Below, one piece after another: positions 35,740 through 49,320 of a DNA stretch of 64,000 nucleotides; positions within the stretch are counted from its first letter, which is position 1; every line of letters starts with the position of its first letter. The notes under the pieces were generated by a model, which saw nothing but the letters and a program-made list of their open reading frames with translations, had not been told where the DNA came from and did not search any database. The stretch spans positions 63,727,454-63,791,453 of the forward strand of contig OX388345.1 in the NCBI GenBank assembly GCA_947579665.1, written 5' to 3'. The translations under genes and the position numbers were made by a program. The DNA is from Sympetrum striolatum. Its lineage: Eukaryota > Arthropoda > Insecta > Odonata > Libellulidae.

Positions 35740-38580
35740 TTGGTTTGAATGCTGCTCAGGATGTAGAAGGAAAAGTAGGAAAAGTTAATGATACAATTAA
35801 ATCATTTCCTATTCACGAGGCACTTTGTTTAAATTACTCCAATTGTAAGTAACTGGAGAAAATCTGTTACCCTCTCATTTCTTAAATTCTGCGAAAAGTA
35901 TAAGTGAGAATAGTTAAGCAGATTGCAATTTTTTTGTGATTTAATGTATAAATCAGATGAATTTCATTGGAAATGCCTTACATCCTTGGAATTCCAGTTT
36001 GTACTACGCTCATAACTCATATTTTTATAACCTCATAATTCGTTGTATTTATTACAAAGAAACGACCAGACTTTTAGAGTGTTGTATACTTCATTCCATA
36101 ATAATAGCTCTAACGAAAGTTGGGCACAAATTTACATTACATTTAATAGACATTAATTTTAAGAAGGTTAATAATTTAACAGATTTGGATGAGGAATTCG
36201 AAATTTATGGTCATAATTATAATCCTTTCAGGTCCAAATAACCCTAGTGTAGCATACATCATAAAGAAACTTACTGGAAAGTAATATTCATCCCATTGAT
36301 ATTGTTGCAAATTGCATTTCTTCCTGTAATCATGATTTTCTACTCGTACAAAATAAATTAATCAAAATAGAAAATTTCGAGCCTCCCTCTTGCCATGGTT
36401 TGCTGTTCACTTCTCGAGTAATTGATAACGACTTGGTCAACAGAATGGTTTTTCTGATTTTCCGCTTTATCGGTTATTGTCAGAACTTAATGACCCAAGA
36501 AGACCCTTTAGATAGCTTCGATCTGACCTTTTATTCGCTTCGCTTCCATTTCACTCCCAAACCCACACTTTTCGAATAACCACTGGAGTTACACGCGGCA
36601 GAATCTGCGCCGAATCCTTATGCAACCCTCAACACACTTGCTGGGATCCCATTCAGTTTACTTCTTTCATCCCATATAATAGTTTCTCGCTTGAGAGGTT
36701 TTGCTGAAATACTTCTTTATTATCAACCTTTTTCAAAGGTATTTCTCCCCTTTCTCTAACCGTATCCTGAACTCGCTTCAAGCTTCCGTCTTTCATTCAG
36801 TACAAAGTTCCTCGAGTTTTCTCAGCCGGAAAAATCTAATAGTGTGTTGCTTCGTCGTTCGATTGCTTATTTATATTTATTTTGGGTGAGCATTTCCTAT
36901 ATCTTCCTTGCTCCTTGCAGTGTTTGAATAGATTCCGATGGGTGTACCTTCTGAAGTGTGTCGTTGAAATGATTAATTAATTAAAAATACTGGAATTTAA
37001 GTTTAAAGTATTAATTTAACCGAAAAACAGAGAATCCGATAAGGAATCCTCTTGGGTTGGAAAGGAATCATTCCAAACGATTGCACCCTTTTAGATAAAA
37101 TAAACTGTGGATTATTAAGAATTTTCGTTAGAACTCGTTTGTTAAGATTCGTTTTAATCTAGTCGTATTGTCTTATCTTTTAAAGTTTGATTTTCAATAT
37201 CTAAAATGTGATTATTTTTTTTCGTTATTTTTCCGTTTCTGATGCCATACGTTGTTTGATATAATCGAATATTTTAGTTTTATTGGGGTCAAATCATTTT
37301 TCCTTTTTTTATATTTCATAAAGAGAAGAAAAAACTTTTACTGGGTAAAGTATTTCTCAATTTTGTGATATATATCTAAAATGATTAGTGAAATATTTAT
37401 CTAAATTTAAATCAATTCTGACATTTATCATAATAAAAATCCAAATAACGTAAATATGAAGAAGACTTTCTATTCTTAAATTAGTTTACATTAACTGCTC
37501 TTCTTTCCTAAAAAATGTCACCATCCCTTCGTTAATACCGTTCTAATTCATTCAACTTGCAATTATTCACACACTTGGATCCCTCTTAATTTTCGATTGC
37601 ATTTTTCAAGACCTCATAGTCGTTAGTGCTGTTAATAAGCTAAACATGACCGCAGTTCCTTCGACTAGTAATCCATTTTCTTGTTTCATTACTCTGCTGC
37701 CCATTTCATTTCCATTTGCTTACCCTAATGATCTTCTGAAATGTCAAACTACATCATTAATCTTCACTCGCTGCGAATGTTAGTTGATGGAATACCCTCT
37801 CAAGTTCATCCGTTCGTTCTTTCGACCTTTCCTCCTTTCTTTTGCCTCTACACTCCATGTTTGTTGGGTTTACCAAGAACTGGTCTAGTGCTTCTTTATT
37901 ATCGGATACTTTAGCACGTGTACAAACGTTGGAAACACCTTTACAATTGGGTGCCCATTATTTCAAAGTTAATCCGCGCTAGTAACATATTCAAATAACC
38001 TTGGGTTTCGAAACTTTGTAATTAAAAGAAGTATTTATTTAAATTAAAAATTATTCGCTTCCCAAAACAGAATTCATGTAGTGAGAGAGGCTAATTATTT
38101 TATAAAAGCTCTGATAAGAAAAAGGAGAAATAGTAATTTCGTAGATAGAAAGTGCTGAGAGTGTTCATTATTATAAAATTAAGCAACATATATTATTGAG
38201 CTGCAGAACCAAATGTTTTTAAACTCAAGAATTTGTTTTAGCCTGCTGGTAGTTAATAGGGTATACAGTATTTTTAGTTAGTTATTTCATTATAAAGTAT
38301 AACGTATTCCTTAATATAAAATTAATCGAATCCAGTGTAAGATTTAGAGATTTATTAATATATTTCGGATATTTGAGAGAAAAAATACATTGATTAAAGA
38401 TAGTCGGCTTTTTAAAGGAGAAATTGCATTAAATGTTATCTATGAGAGCCATTGCTATTGTAAAACTTTTTCCATTAACATTTCCAATAAATTACTTTAA
38501 GTAAAGGGCTATCGATGAATCATCCCTGGTGGTTGTGGAATTGACCTTTATAAATAGAGCCACGTATGAATTGAAGAAGG
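35740..38580. other. Gene-free stretch
   Basis: Nothing supported. The frame 35957-36241 (94 codons) has no recognisable motif and is within chance expectation for its composition. Confidence 0.55.
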
Positions 38581-38588
38581 GTCTACGT

Positions 38589-38662
38589 GTCACTAATGGT
38601 CTGTTGAAGAGTCACTCATGGTCTGTTGAAGATGCTACAAAAGGTAGCGAAACGCGCGTACA
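38589..38662 (+). repeat. 22-bp tandem duplication leading into a hammerhead-like motif
   Basis: A 22-bp unit with ATGGTCTGTTGAAGA at its 3' end is duplicated at 38589-38610 and 38611-38632 with one mismatch. The second copy runs into TTGAAGA-T, stem GCTAC/GTAGC (38634-38638, 38644-38648) with loop AAAAG, then GAAAC (38649-38653) and GCGCGTA. This is the same arrangement as at 12.3 kb: CUGANGA-like core, hairpin, GAAAC, short stem III (AC/GT). Core C3 is replaced by U and stem I barely pairs, so an active ribozyme is unlikely. Penelope-like retroelement origin is an inference. Confidence 0.4.
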
Positions 38663-38699
38663 CACTTCTTCAATTTTTGACAACTTATGGTATAGTTGT

Positions 38700-41330
38700 G
38701 ACTCTTACTTATTGCTATGATATAATTAATTTTGCTAATACTATTATAATAATTTGCTTGTTTTTCCTGAATCTTAGAAGTAACAAAATTACAGAGTAGT
38801 ATCCGATGTATCTACTCTGCCACAACATATTTCGGTATTAAACTTCCTAGAAGAATTCTTCGGAAACTCATACCAACTCGATTAATCACCGAATAGTCTC
38901 TATCCAGTACGGAAAATCACGATTTCCTCCTTTTTTTCGCCGAAGAGGAATCACTGATTTATTTTCCTTTCTCGCTAACTTTCCCGTTCCTTTCCTTGCT
39001 CTTCCTCGCTACATCTTCCGTCTGCGTTGTATCTTTTTTATCCCCTGGAAAGCTGCGAGGGTGAACGAGATTTCTTTTACGAGTGGTTTGGAATCCTGCC
39101 CTCCCTCTCCTCTATACCTTCCCTACTCCCGGTCGATTCCCCGAAAGCGAGCTCTCGGATGTTTCTGGGAAGGTCTCGTAGTTTTAAAAAGCCTCAGATT
39201 CACATTTCTCCTCGTCTCAAAACGAGATGCATTTCCTTTTCTTGTGAAGTATCATACCAGCATTTCTCAGTGAGAGTTTTTGTTTATTTTGGCGCCTGTA
39301 ACCAATTGTTCTCAGTTTCTTAGCGAATTTGCCTAGCATAGAAAGTATTGCGTTTGATACAGTGTTAAAGTTACCAACTTTTTGCGGCAAGATTTATAGG
39401 ATATCGTTTCTTTATCCTCCACGAATCTTCCCTGAAGGCATTTTTGGTCGCAATATGGATTCCTTATGCCTTAAGCCTGATGCAAACAATATAATATCTA
39501 TTATTTGATACTTTGCGCCGGTATACTCAGTAATTATTTATTCAAGCTTTGATTATTTTTGCCTTTTCATTCTCTCTTGAAAGCGTATGTTTTTCTAACA
39601 TACCAGTTTTTATTCTCGTATGTCGACTATTTTTCATAGTCGGTTTGGTTTGAAAAAATAAGGAATCGAATTTTTTTAAATTGCTCGAAATCAAAATCCA
39701 TTAATTCTGTTGGTAGATCTATTTATAGTTTGAAATTTTAGTGCTGACTTTCGTATTAATGAAGAATTTCTCTTGCGATAAAATTTTGTTGAAATAAATT
39801 ATTTTGAATTTTTTAATTGTAAATTATCACTGCTCATAATAATGGCAGGATAGAGCAAGCTAATAACTCTGCTTTTATTACGAAAACACGTCTGATTCAA
39901 TCAGCTGTTCTGCTAATATTTGTTTTATATCTTTAAATATATTTTATAAATGCATACCGTTCTACGGAATACATAATTTTCTCCGGTGATAGATTTCAGT
40001 GAGCAATTTATAATATGTTATTTTAGAATGAGTAGATTGACTTACTCAGAGGAAACTCTACCCTTTCTGTTTTATTCAAAACTTACTTTCATTTATCAAG
40101 TAATGAGAAAACTTCAGCATTAAGGCACAGTCTGTTACGTTGGTTATGGCTGTTGACTTTATTTTCACGAGAAGGGAAGGAAGCGTCTCGGAAGGAAGTG
40201 CTTTTACGTATCCGCGTTGCGGCTGTAGATTTTATAAACGAAGAGTCTTGTACCACTTCCCCAGTTCGAGATGGGACTCCGGGATTATTTATGCGGCCGA
40301 TGCTTTCCATTGGAGAGCTATTCTTGGCGGAGGACACCCACGCCGCGCATCTTTTACTACCGAAATCCTGGAATATAAAAAGACTCGATGAGATGGAAAT
40401 GGATTAACGAGGGTTGGAGCAAGACAAATTGCGAGAATCTTAATAAAGTCAATATTTTAATTCCTCGGGTTTCGTTTATTTTTGGATACGGGAAGATAAT
40501 TCTAGAGGAGGAGATTCCATTTACGTTTTCCGTTGGGATGTTTGAGTTTTCAAGTTAGTTTTCGTCTACTTCTCCAAGTATATCTTCGTGCGGACAGAGA
40601 TTTGTTTGAGGAGAGTAATTTCATATTCATCCAATGGAATGCGAGAATCTTTCGCTTTAAAATTGTGAGATTAGTATATTTTTAACGCTGTAGCATTTAT
40701 TTATGCATTAATGGATTTATATTTTTGATGAAGTCGTTCGTCCGGAACGATGCATTCAGGGTCTTTGTGGGTTTTCCTCCAACAAAAGTGTAAGATATTT
40801 TATGAATGATAACCATTATTTTTATTCAATAACAAAATCTTTTGGTTTTAAAAATGGAAATTTCGGAAAACTATATGCTATTAAAATTATTATGCATGTA
40901 AGCCAAGATAAATTATCGTAAATACCTGAATCGTAGGAAATATTATCTTTTCGTCAATATTTTTGTTTTCGATTCTGCAAACGAATTGGATTCGGTATTT
41001 TTTATCGGATAAATTTTAGGCAGTTATTCTCAAGTTAATGAACTAAAAAATATCCCCTTAAAAATTTATCTTGTAAACCACCGTAAGACGACATAACTGC
41101 AGTTAATGTACACAGTGGAAGTTATGAAGCACCTTTTTTGTAACGAGCATCAGTCGACTCTTATCGGTATAATATAATACTGGTATTAGGATTATGGTAT
41201 GGGAAGACGTAATGTCACATTACATGCTCCGATTACATTTTCTCACGATAAAATAACCAACCCCCAACTCTCAAGTGTCGACTTCTTTTTTTTAATGCTT
41301 AGACGAAGTATGGTAAAAAAGTAGGATTTT
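38700..41330. other. Gene-free stretch
   Basis: Nothing supported. CT-rich and GC-richer patches at 38990-39200 and 40140-40400 hold short overlapping frames without recognisable domains. Confidence 0.55.
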
Positions 41331-41600
41331 TTTGGTACCCGTTGCTCATCTCAACCTACTAAAGCGGCTAAAGTCAGAAGCGAAGCTGTTAATGGATCCG
41401 GTGACGATGATGCATATATGAACGTATCGCGTAATTATGCATCCATTGCCCTGAGGTCTTTAATGGATTTGATGGAGTTATGCTAGTTCGGGCAGTGATT
41501 AACTGATTCATGGCTGGGGTTAACTCCGTTAGTCCTTCGCTAACTTCAGATGAGACCACGCGGTCGACCATGTTAAATTAGGTCCGCCCCTAGGGGGGGT
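41325..41600. other. GC-richer block with competing open frames
   Basis: The + strand is open from about 41325 to 41492 (reading includes VNGSGDDDAYMNVS). The minus strand is open from 41571 to 41389, starting with ATG (MVDRVVSSEVSEGLTELTPA). Both read like ordinary protein, but neither is recognised or flanked by signals. CCCCTAGGGG follows at about 41586-41595. A decayed retroelement is possible. Confidence 0.2.
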
Positions 41601-44120
41601 TTGAATTCCGAGTTCTGTCACCGTTTCCCCCTTTGAAGAATTTGAAATGAGTCCAATTTTTTGGGCAGTGTTTCATCTCCAACGGGTCAGTCGAGAGGCG
41701 ACGTTTATGTGCATTCCATAAAAAAGGCTGCTAATGATCTTGCTGTTGGCTGTTACCGTTCGTTTATTTTTCGCTCTTTGATGAAGAAAGCAGTTCTGTA
41801 TTTTTATCCATTTATTTTAATTAGTTATGGATAGGATATTATTAATGCGTAATCATCCAGCATTTGGTTCCTTCGTTGCTCATCTTTGGTTATCAGTATG
41901 GAAGTGAAACTTATTCCGAAGGAGCTTTCTAAATAAAATCATTTGATTAATTTACTTTGTTTTCTAATACTTATTATTTGCAGTTTTTGTTGATTGAAAA
42001 TTGATTTGAGTTATAAAATCCTGCATTGTTCATTGTGAGAATATTATTGAGCCTTATAAAGATCATACAATATTTGTATAAAATTGTCAATTTCATCTCT
42101 TTAAAATACAATGGATTATTGATCAATTAACTCGGACATTTAGTGATTATGATTATTATTAACGCCAAAAATATTTTTCTTCTAGATTACCTTGATCTAT
42201 TCTTTTGAATTTCCTCAATGAATTATTGACAAACTTACTTGGAAATGTAATTAATTTATAGTATTGATAATCAATTTTAACACTGCCCTAAATTTCTTTT
42301 TCGACGATTTCCGTGATATTCTCGTATGAATTTTCGTGTATTTGTCTTCATACCGCAAAGACGCGAATATTGTTAGATTGGACTTATTATCGGATTGGTT
42401 AGAGTGAAATTCTTCTTTGATAACAAAGACCAATAGAGAATAAAGTAATTCTTTCCTATCCCTTTTAAAAATGTGACATTAAATGACTCGGCAACATATG
42501 GGACGCACAGACAAGCTCAATCGCTCCGTCTGGTGAACGTCCATTAAACTCGGGCGTTCTTCCCATGAGTCACTGTTATTCACATTACGGATTTAGCAGA
42601 CGCAACCCGCCTCTCTCTCTCCTGGATAATTTCCAGCCTCCTCCAGGTGAACAGCACTTGCCCCCCGCAAGCACCACCTAACGGAGTCACTCACTCCAGG
42701 AATAGAAGCCTCGTGGTCGCTGCCCGCTTCCTCAGAGGAAGCAGTGCCAAAGAAACCTCACTGCCAGATTCTCTTTCACTTCATCTTCTAACTCTTTTAT
42801 TGGGGGTATCCTTCGCTGTCTCCTTTGAAGCGTTTCAGAAAGTCGCGTGCCTCTCCAAGTTGATGCCCTTTCGATGCCATGGCTAGTTTCCCGAAAGAGT
42901 AACTTTTCCGAAACACGTACTTTTGGACGATGAATCCGTAACATTTTCAGCCCGTTCCCCTTTCAGTGTCAGCGACCCTTCTCGTTAGTTCAGTGATCAA
43001 TATCCCTGAAATTTCATATTGCCATGGGGTACTTATAGCTTCACCTAGATGGAAAAGGTTATCTTAGATTGACTCTATTTTTTGTCAAGGAGTATTTTCT
43101 GTGTTGGTTCCCTTCTTATCCTAGACATAAATCATAGAAGACCTAATGATCTCGTTTCAGTATTTTGTGTCGTGTTGTTGCAGACTGAGGATGGCATACA
43201 TGATTTAGAGCTATATAATAGACGAAAGAACATTCATTTGATACGCATTTGAAAACTTCAATTCTTATTGGAGTTTTTTGTTTACTGTCCATTAAAATGC
43301 ATCGATGGTATCCATAAAACGTATTTGTTAGAAGGGTAAAGTAGAAGAGGAATATCTTTCATTTGATTATTTTTTGACGTGATGAATAGCACAGAGGAAA
43401 TTATCGAAATAATAGTTTATTTGAATGTAGTTTGAATAGAGTTTGTTCTTATTACTAATCACTAGCTATCGAATGTATGTATGTATGTCCACTCAATGTA
43501 TATGCTTTCCTTAAATAATTAACAAGTTTTAGTATTGCGATAGATAGGTTACTATCAGCTCTTCTTGCAAAGCATGCGGAGATTATATTTTCAAATTTCC
43601 TTTTATTTTCGTTATTGTTCCCTAACTACATTCTTCTTGGCTCTGATTCAGTAACGGGGAAGTGTTTACATTGGCGAAGTGCTCCAGGTGGTCGTTTGTT
43701 TGGACTTCTCAAAGTTATTAGTTTAGAAGCCTAATGATGCTTAATGTATCATGGTTACCTTTTGTTTTAGAAACACCTCTCTATAAAGGTATTTATCTTT
43801 TTACATGTTTCTCTGGTAATTATTATTTGAAACACCTTTTTATTTTACCCCAAAAATTAATTTTTGGAACTTCGAAATATTTAGGTCTCATCTTCCAAAG
43901 AAACGTATTTGTGTTTGTATAAATTTGGAACCTGACACATTTCTCTTCTATTTATAACGACTTATCATTTTTTTAAATATATTTATTGACATAAATTTAC
44001 ATAAATACATTGAAAATCAAGTATTACAAAGTAAATAAATTATAATCCAATACCGCAACTGCCGATAAATGGGTTACAAAAACCAAATAAAATAAAACAA
44101 TGTATTGGTATGTACATTCA
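41600..44120. other. Gene-free stretch
   Basis: No supported gene. A GC-richer block at 42480-42960 has overlapping short frames. CTCCTCCAG followed by GTGAAC at 42644 resembles a recursive splice site but is a weak match. Confidence 0.55.
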
Positions 44121-44123
44121 AGT

Positions 44124-44154
44124 CCCCCTGAGCTAATTCTAGCTCATCAGGGGG
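44124..44154. repeat. Strong small hairpin
   Basis: CCCCCTGA (44124-44131) pairs with TCAGGGGG (44147-44154), and GCTA/TAGC continue the stem inside, giving 12 paired bases, a 4-base loop and a 3-base bulge. It lies in very AT-rich DNA and, like the hairpin at 13.4 kb, may mark the end of a retroelement or transcript. Confidence 0.6.
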
Positions 44155-44399
44155 TGCTCACTACGTATAAATGTGTTCACCTATTTATTGTAAACTAGTT
44201 GTTTCATATTCAGGTTTAATATTTATATATAAAGGTATTTAGTAAAGTTAGTTATATAAAGTATATTTAGGTTTAAATCTTTAATTTTCTTTGATTTCTC
44301 AAGTTCTCTTAGTCTCAGGCATTATTCGTCTTTCTCTCAATTCACCTTATTTTTAATTTCCTCTCGTCTTATTCCCTTTGCTTATTTGTTTCTCTTCAG

Positions 44400-44554
44400 G
44401 CGATCATTGCGAGGCGATAAAGCCTATTTGCGAAGGTGCGAGGGAGGGGGCGCGTGATCTCCGCTGTGGAAACAACAAAATAATTGAAGGTAGCGGAATA
44501 GTGTGCGTGGGCGGCAAAGGAAGAGAGGTTGCGACAGACTGCCAAAAGTGTTAA
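44400..44554 (+). CDS. Candidate cysteine-rich terminal exon
   Basis: A nearly pure pyrimidine tract of about 40 nt ends TTTCTCTTCAG at 44399, a strong 3' splice site. Immediately after it, in phase 2, a 50-codon frame runs to TAA at 44552-44554 (DHCEAIKPICEGAREGARDL at its start). It contains six cysteines (codons at 44408, 44429, 44465, 44504, 44540 and 44549), the pattern of a small secreted disulphide-rich peptide tail. AATAAA lies 119 nt after the stop at 44673-44678. The block is clearly GC-richer than its flanks. No homologue is recognised, no upstream exon or signal peptide could be linked, and the spacing fits no named cysteine-knot family. Confidence 0.3.
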
Positions 44555-44559
44555 GGGAA

Positions 44560-46570
44560 TACCTCCACCGATAATTCTGGGGAATATTTGGGAAGAGTTA
44601 AATGAGTTAGGAACTTATGAAAATTTGCGGAATTAAAGAGTCGCGTGTGTATGCAGGAGACAGGAAATTTAAAATAAATTTTATTCAAGGAGTGCGTAAA
44701 CTGAAATTCAAAAGTTTTGAAATGTAGTTGACCGATGTAATTGTAAATTTTAGTTTTTAGTTTTTTCAAAGTTGAGTTTTATGGGGGAAACAACGATGAA
44801 AATTTTTCCCCCTCTGTTGAAATTTGTTTTTTAGTGTAACTCCTTCTTTAAATTAATTTTCAAGGCATTAGTTTAGGTAATGGCTTAAGCTTTTGCAATG
44901 GAATTATAAACAATGCAATCCTAAAACCGGTCAACTTTCATCTCATCTGAGACTTATAATGTTTCGTGAAATATTTAGTGATTTTAATTTTGTTGTTGTA
45001 CGTTTAAAGTAAAAATTGTAAATGAAATACCCCGAATTTTTCATGAAAAATCCTCCATTTGTATCTCAGTTATTCATAAAATTCTGCATTTCCAATCCAG
45101 ATTTTACGCTGATAATTATTTTACATTTTGTGATATATTACAATCAGGGTTATTAGAACATCGCGTCTTCGAAAACTTGAATAAATTGTATAAATGGATA
45201 AGCAGCTTTGATTTTTTTATAGGAATATCTTTTGATTTAATACTTACCCCTCTAAAACGTATTTGAAGCATTCGCTGCATAAAGTTAGGGAGTTTTATTG
45301 ATGGTCATGTTTCTAAATTAGGCGGCAACTTATGGATTAATCATTAGAAATCATATAAAGGGGTGAAAGGGGCCTATTATCCGATTGGTAATTAAGAGAT
45401 GAAAAAGTGATGGGTATTGTTCGGTAATCTGTCATGTTGCTATTTTCGTCCGCCTGTCTTCAAGAGTGATTCATTTATCTTCCTTTTCCAAGTTTCTCCA
45501 TCGTTTCGTTCATTAACTCCTTTGGGTGTGGTTTATTAATCTCTGCCAAGACAGACGACAAGGTTCTCTTTCTAGCTGTACACGTCAATCTCTCTTTTGA
45601 TCGAAACAACGGCTTACCTTTTTAAGCAACGTCAATAGTTGCATGAAGGGCAATCTATTGCAAATACATATAATTACTGCATACAAGAGCCATCGTTATA
45701 AAAGGGTTTATTTCCCCATAGATGAGCTCAGAAGGTACTATGATTGCTTTCTTAATCTGAAAAATGTAGCGCAAAATATAGAACAATATTGATCTTGATA
45801 TTACTGAAAGTGAAGGAACTGTTGAAAGACATGATGCTAAGAGGTTGTTCAGCGCTTAAATGCTGATTTTTACCCTTGAAACCTTGGATAGGAAGTTAAT
45901 ATTCAACATTTCTTGAGAAGTTCCGATTTACAGATATATACGTCAAATTTTAACACGTCCTGTTTACATCATACTCTCATGGAAAAAGAACAGAAGTGCT
46001 TTAAATTAATTCAGAGATATTGTGACACGATTTTGAAGTACAATTCAAGAGGGAGTAATTAAGAATTACGTCAAGTAGTTTGATTTTTGTCGTTATATTT
46101 CGTATTGGACTATTGATAATTTAAATGTTTATATATGTACAAATAGTTGTTTGTCTGTCGATTGTAACTTCATTGTAAAAGTTGCCGGAAAGGAAGTCCT
46201 TCGACAAAGCATAGAATTGAAAATTTATAATGGTCTAAATTACCATTAATCCGTGAGAAGTTCCTGGCAATAATTAATCGAAATCAAATTTGAGTTCGAA
46301 GGCTTTCGCTTTTCGTTAATCTCTTTTCCGTTTGAACGAAATCCTCTCGCTATTACTGCTACCTCATCTCTCGACGTCGTCATAGAATGTTTAATTTCCT
46401 CCGTCTTCTATTTTTGTCTTTTTATCCTCCTCCAGCAATTCTTTTCGTTCTCTCTCTAATCTCATTATGAAGCAATCAATAATTCTTTTCTCGTTAAATT
46501 TAATGAGCGTGAGTGCATCCTCTATCGCCCTTGAGGGGGTGGATAGGTCCGAACCCAGCGATGGGAATAT
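44560..46570. other. Gene-free stretch
   Basis: Apart from the possible poly(A) signal at 44673 nothing is supported. About 46220-46290 has several ATTAAT cores resembling the other homeodomain-motif patches. Confidence 0.55.
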
Positions 46571-49310
46571 AATTAAACGGAGTGCTAAATTTGATAAATG
46601 AATGAGCGCTTTCGGAGTGTGATTTTACGCAGTGCCGGATTCTTCGCAAGTTTTCTCCCAAGCCCACGGTAATGGTTTAGGAAGTTGAGGGTTGCGGCAT
46701 TTCCAGGCGCAGGATTAAAGATTAATGGCCACCCTCTGAGCAGTATCCCGCATTTTCTCCTGTCGCCAAATCTCTCCTTTTTAAGTTTATTTTCTCCCAT
46801 CTTCTGTTTAGCGTTTTCTCTTTCTTCCACCACCGCCTATTCCCGAGTCGAGGCATTCGTTTTCTGCTTTTCTCTCCGTTTGCTGTTTTCTCGAGGGAGC
46901 GTTACAGGAGTTAGTGGTACTGCGTTGTAGCTCCCGTTTCTGCATTTACTAAATTATTTTCCGTTTTGTTCGTTCTCCCGCTGTTTTCAGAGCTCTCGGT
47001 TTCCTTGCTTTTTATGGTAGTGGAACGTTTAAATATTTCAAATCGAGAATCAAATGGTATTGCGTTCCCCTATTCCCACTTTTAGTTGTACGAAGGCGTA
47101 AAAAAGTTGTATCCTTTTTTTATTCTCTCTTTTTCTATTCAATGAAAACGTCATTTTAGGACTATAAAAGGGTAATTTTCGTAATTCTGTACTTAGCAAA
47201 GGTTATTTACTCTTTATTTGTTATTTTTGATAAATAAGTTGCGAATATTAAAGAATATGACGGAATAGTTATATTCATTTAGTCTGTAGATTAGGAATTT
47301 TTATTTTATCTCTGGAGACGAGAATATATTTTGAGAAAAATATTATACGCCAAGGACTGTAAGTTCTCGAAGCATTGATTCTACAATATTATCGCCCCAT
47401 TTTAGTAGTATTAATAGTGCGGTGATTTTGTTAATAAATTAAGCGTCTTTCTAAGCCCTGTAAACTTTTCCATGAAGTTTGTAAAAAACCTTACCGAGGT
47501 GTATAAGATTAAATATGACGTTTGAAGAGTGTTTGAAGTTGCTAAGAAATTTCTCATAATATCTCTTTATTGATCTGTTAACCGACAGTTTAAATATATA
47601 TAACAGAGTATGATTTTACGTGCTCACTTCTTTGCTGACATATGTAAAGTATAGATGATAGATGTCTACCTCACACAGTCTACTCGCATCTATAATTTCC
47701 CATTTTTTTATTACCTCCTGAAAACTTAGTATACTTTTCGTTTAATTTTTTCCCATATTTCTATTAATTTCTTCTTAATTGCCTTCTTTATTTCTTCCAT
47801 TTCCTTAAGCCGTCAGCCGGCCGTGTTCGTCTTAAGTGATTATTCCGTCGCATTGCGACTCGTTTTCCTTTTTTCTCGGCGTAATGTTTCCCTCTTCTCT
47901 TCTTTCCCTTTATCACTAATTTATCCCTTCTTCCGAGGGTTTCCCGCGCCTCCTCTATTCTTCTCCGTTTCGGGATGCCATACGTGGGAATGTACGACCC
48001 CTTTTAAAACCTCTTTATCGTCCATTTAGCTCCCGAAAGACACCCGCACTTCCAAATGTGCCTCTTTTTTTCTCCAATTTTCCCCGAGTTCATATCCAAT
48101 TTCTCAGAGACCGGCGAACAACTGGGAACAGACGGCTTTTTCCTATTCCTAGAGTTTTTTTAAAGCTTTTCTTCTACCACGTGGTTTGTTACTCGAATTG
48201 GGTTCGCTTTCGTTTATTCTTTCCTTTCTCTCAGATAACAGCGGAAGGGTTAATCCTGTTCAGTTTTGTAGTTCTGTTTATTTTCGTGTCGCCTATGGAA
48301 AAGTTAAAATTGTTGTTTTGAGGTAAATTAGGGTACAAAATAATTGTATCGTGCAGTATAATTCTGAGATACGAGGATGCAAAAAATTTCAGGGTTCGTT
48401 TTATCATTTAGAATAGTGGCTTTTAGTTATTTGCTTAGCCCATAGGAATCGATTATGTCTATGTCCTTTAGGTATAGATGTCCTTCGGTTTAGATAGTTG
48501 TTGATTGGGGTATACTGCCTTATAATCTTGCTCCAGTTCATCGATTTCAGCAGTACATAATAGCACCTATCTGGATTGAGTATTGAGTAAAATAAAGGGA
48601 TGAGAAATTGAGGGAAAACCGGTTAAATAAAGTGTATCAAAATAACTAAAAAACTGCGAAATTAACGGCTGATACTTGAAAACAAACTCGGATTTGCTAG
48701 AGATGGTTTGGGAAAAGAGGATTTTGATTGAATAAATTTACGACATTGAATGGATAATATTGAGGCACATGATCTTATCTAAGGGTAGAACATCTATGTA
48801 GCAAAGAACATATAAAGGTTAATAGCATAACAAAGTATTATGTTTCAGTAAAAATGTCAATAGAGAAATTTTAATCGCCGTACTATTCATTAGTTCAGAA
48901 AACATTTATTATTCCGGAAAATTTTCAAAAGGTAAATGAGGTATGCGTCGCCAGAGGAAAGCTGGATTCAATTTTCTGTTTCGAAAGGGCACAATTTCTT
49001 CTCCAGACCCGCACATTGTTTCCTTTCGCTTTAAGGGACCCTTATGATGGTTTCTTTTGCCCCCGCGATCTTATTTCGTCCCTCGCGAAGAGGCTCTTAA
49101 TCGTTGGATTCGAATGGATTGTGAGAGGCGCCGCCGTGACACGTATTGCCGACGAAGATCGAGTGGAAACACTCTGGTCTACCGCGCCAGCCGGTTTCTC
49201 TTAGGAGATATATCGGTCTCTTGGAGGCGATTCGGAATGCAGTCAGGTTGATAGCCTTTGGCGCGGTATTTACATCCAGTTGTTTCGTCAAGTCTCTTAT
49301 GCGTGTGACG
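46571..49310. other. Gene-free stretch
   Basis: No supported gene. CT-rich or GC-richer patches lie at 46730-46900, 47810-48240 and 49000-49260. ACCACGTGGT at 48176-48185 is a perfect palindromic E-box. The frame 49057-49251 is arginine-rich and unrecognised. Confidence 0.55.
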
Positions 49311-49320
49311 GGAAGAATGT

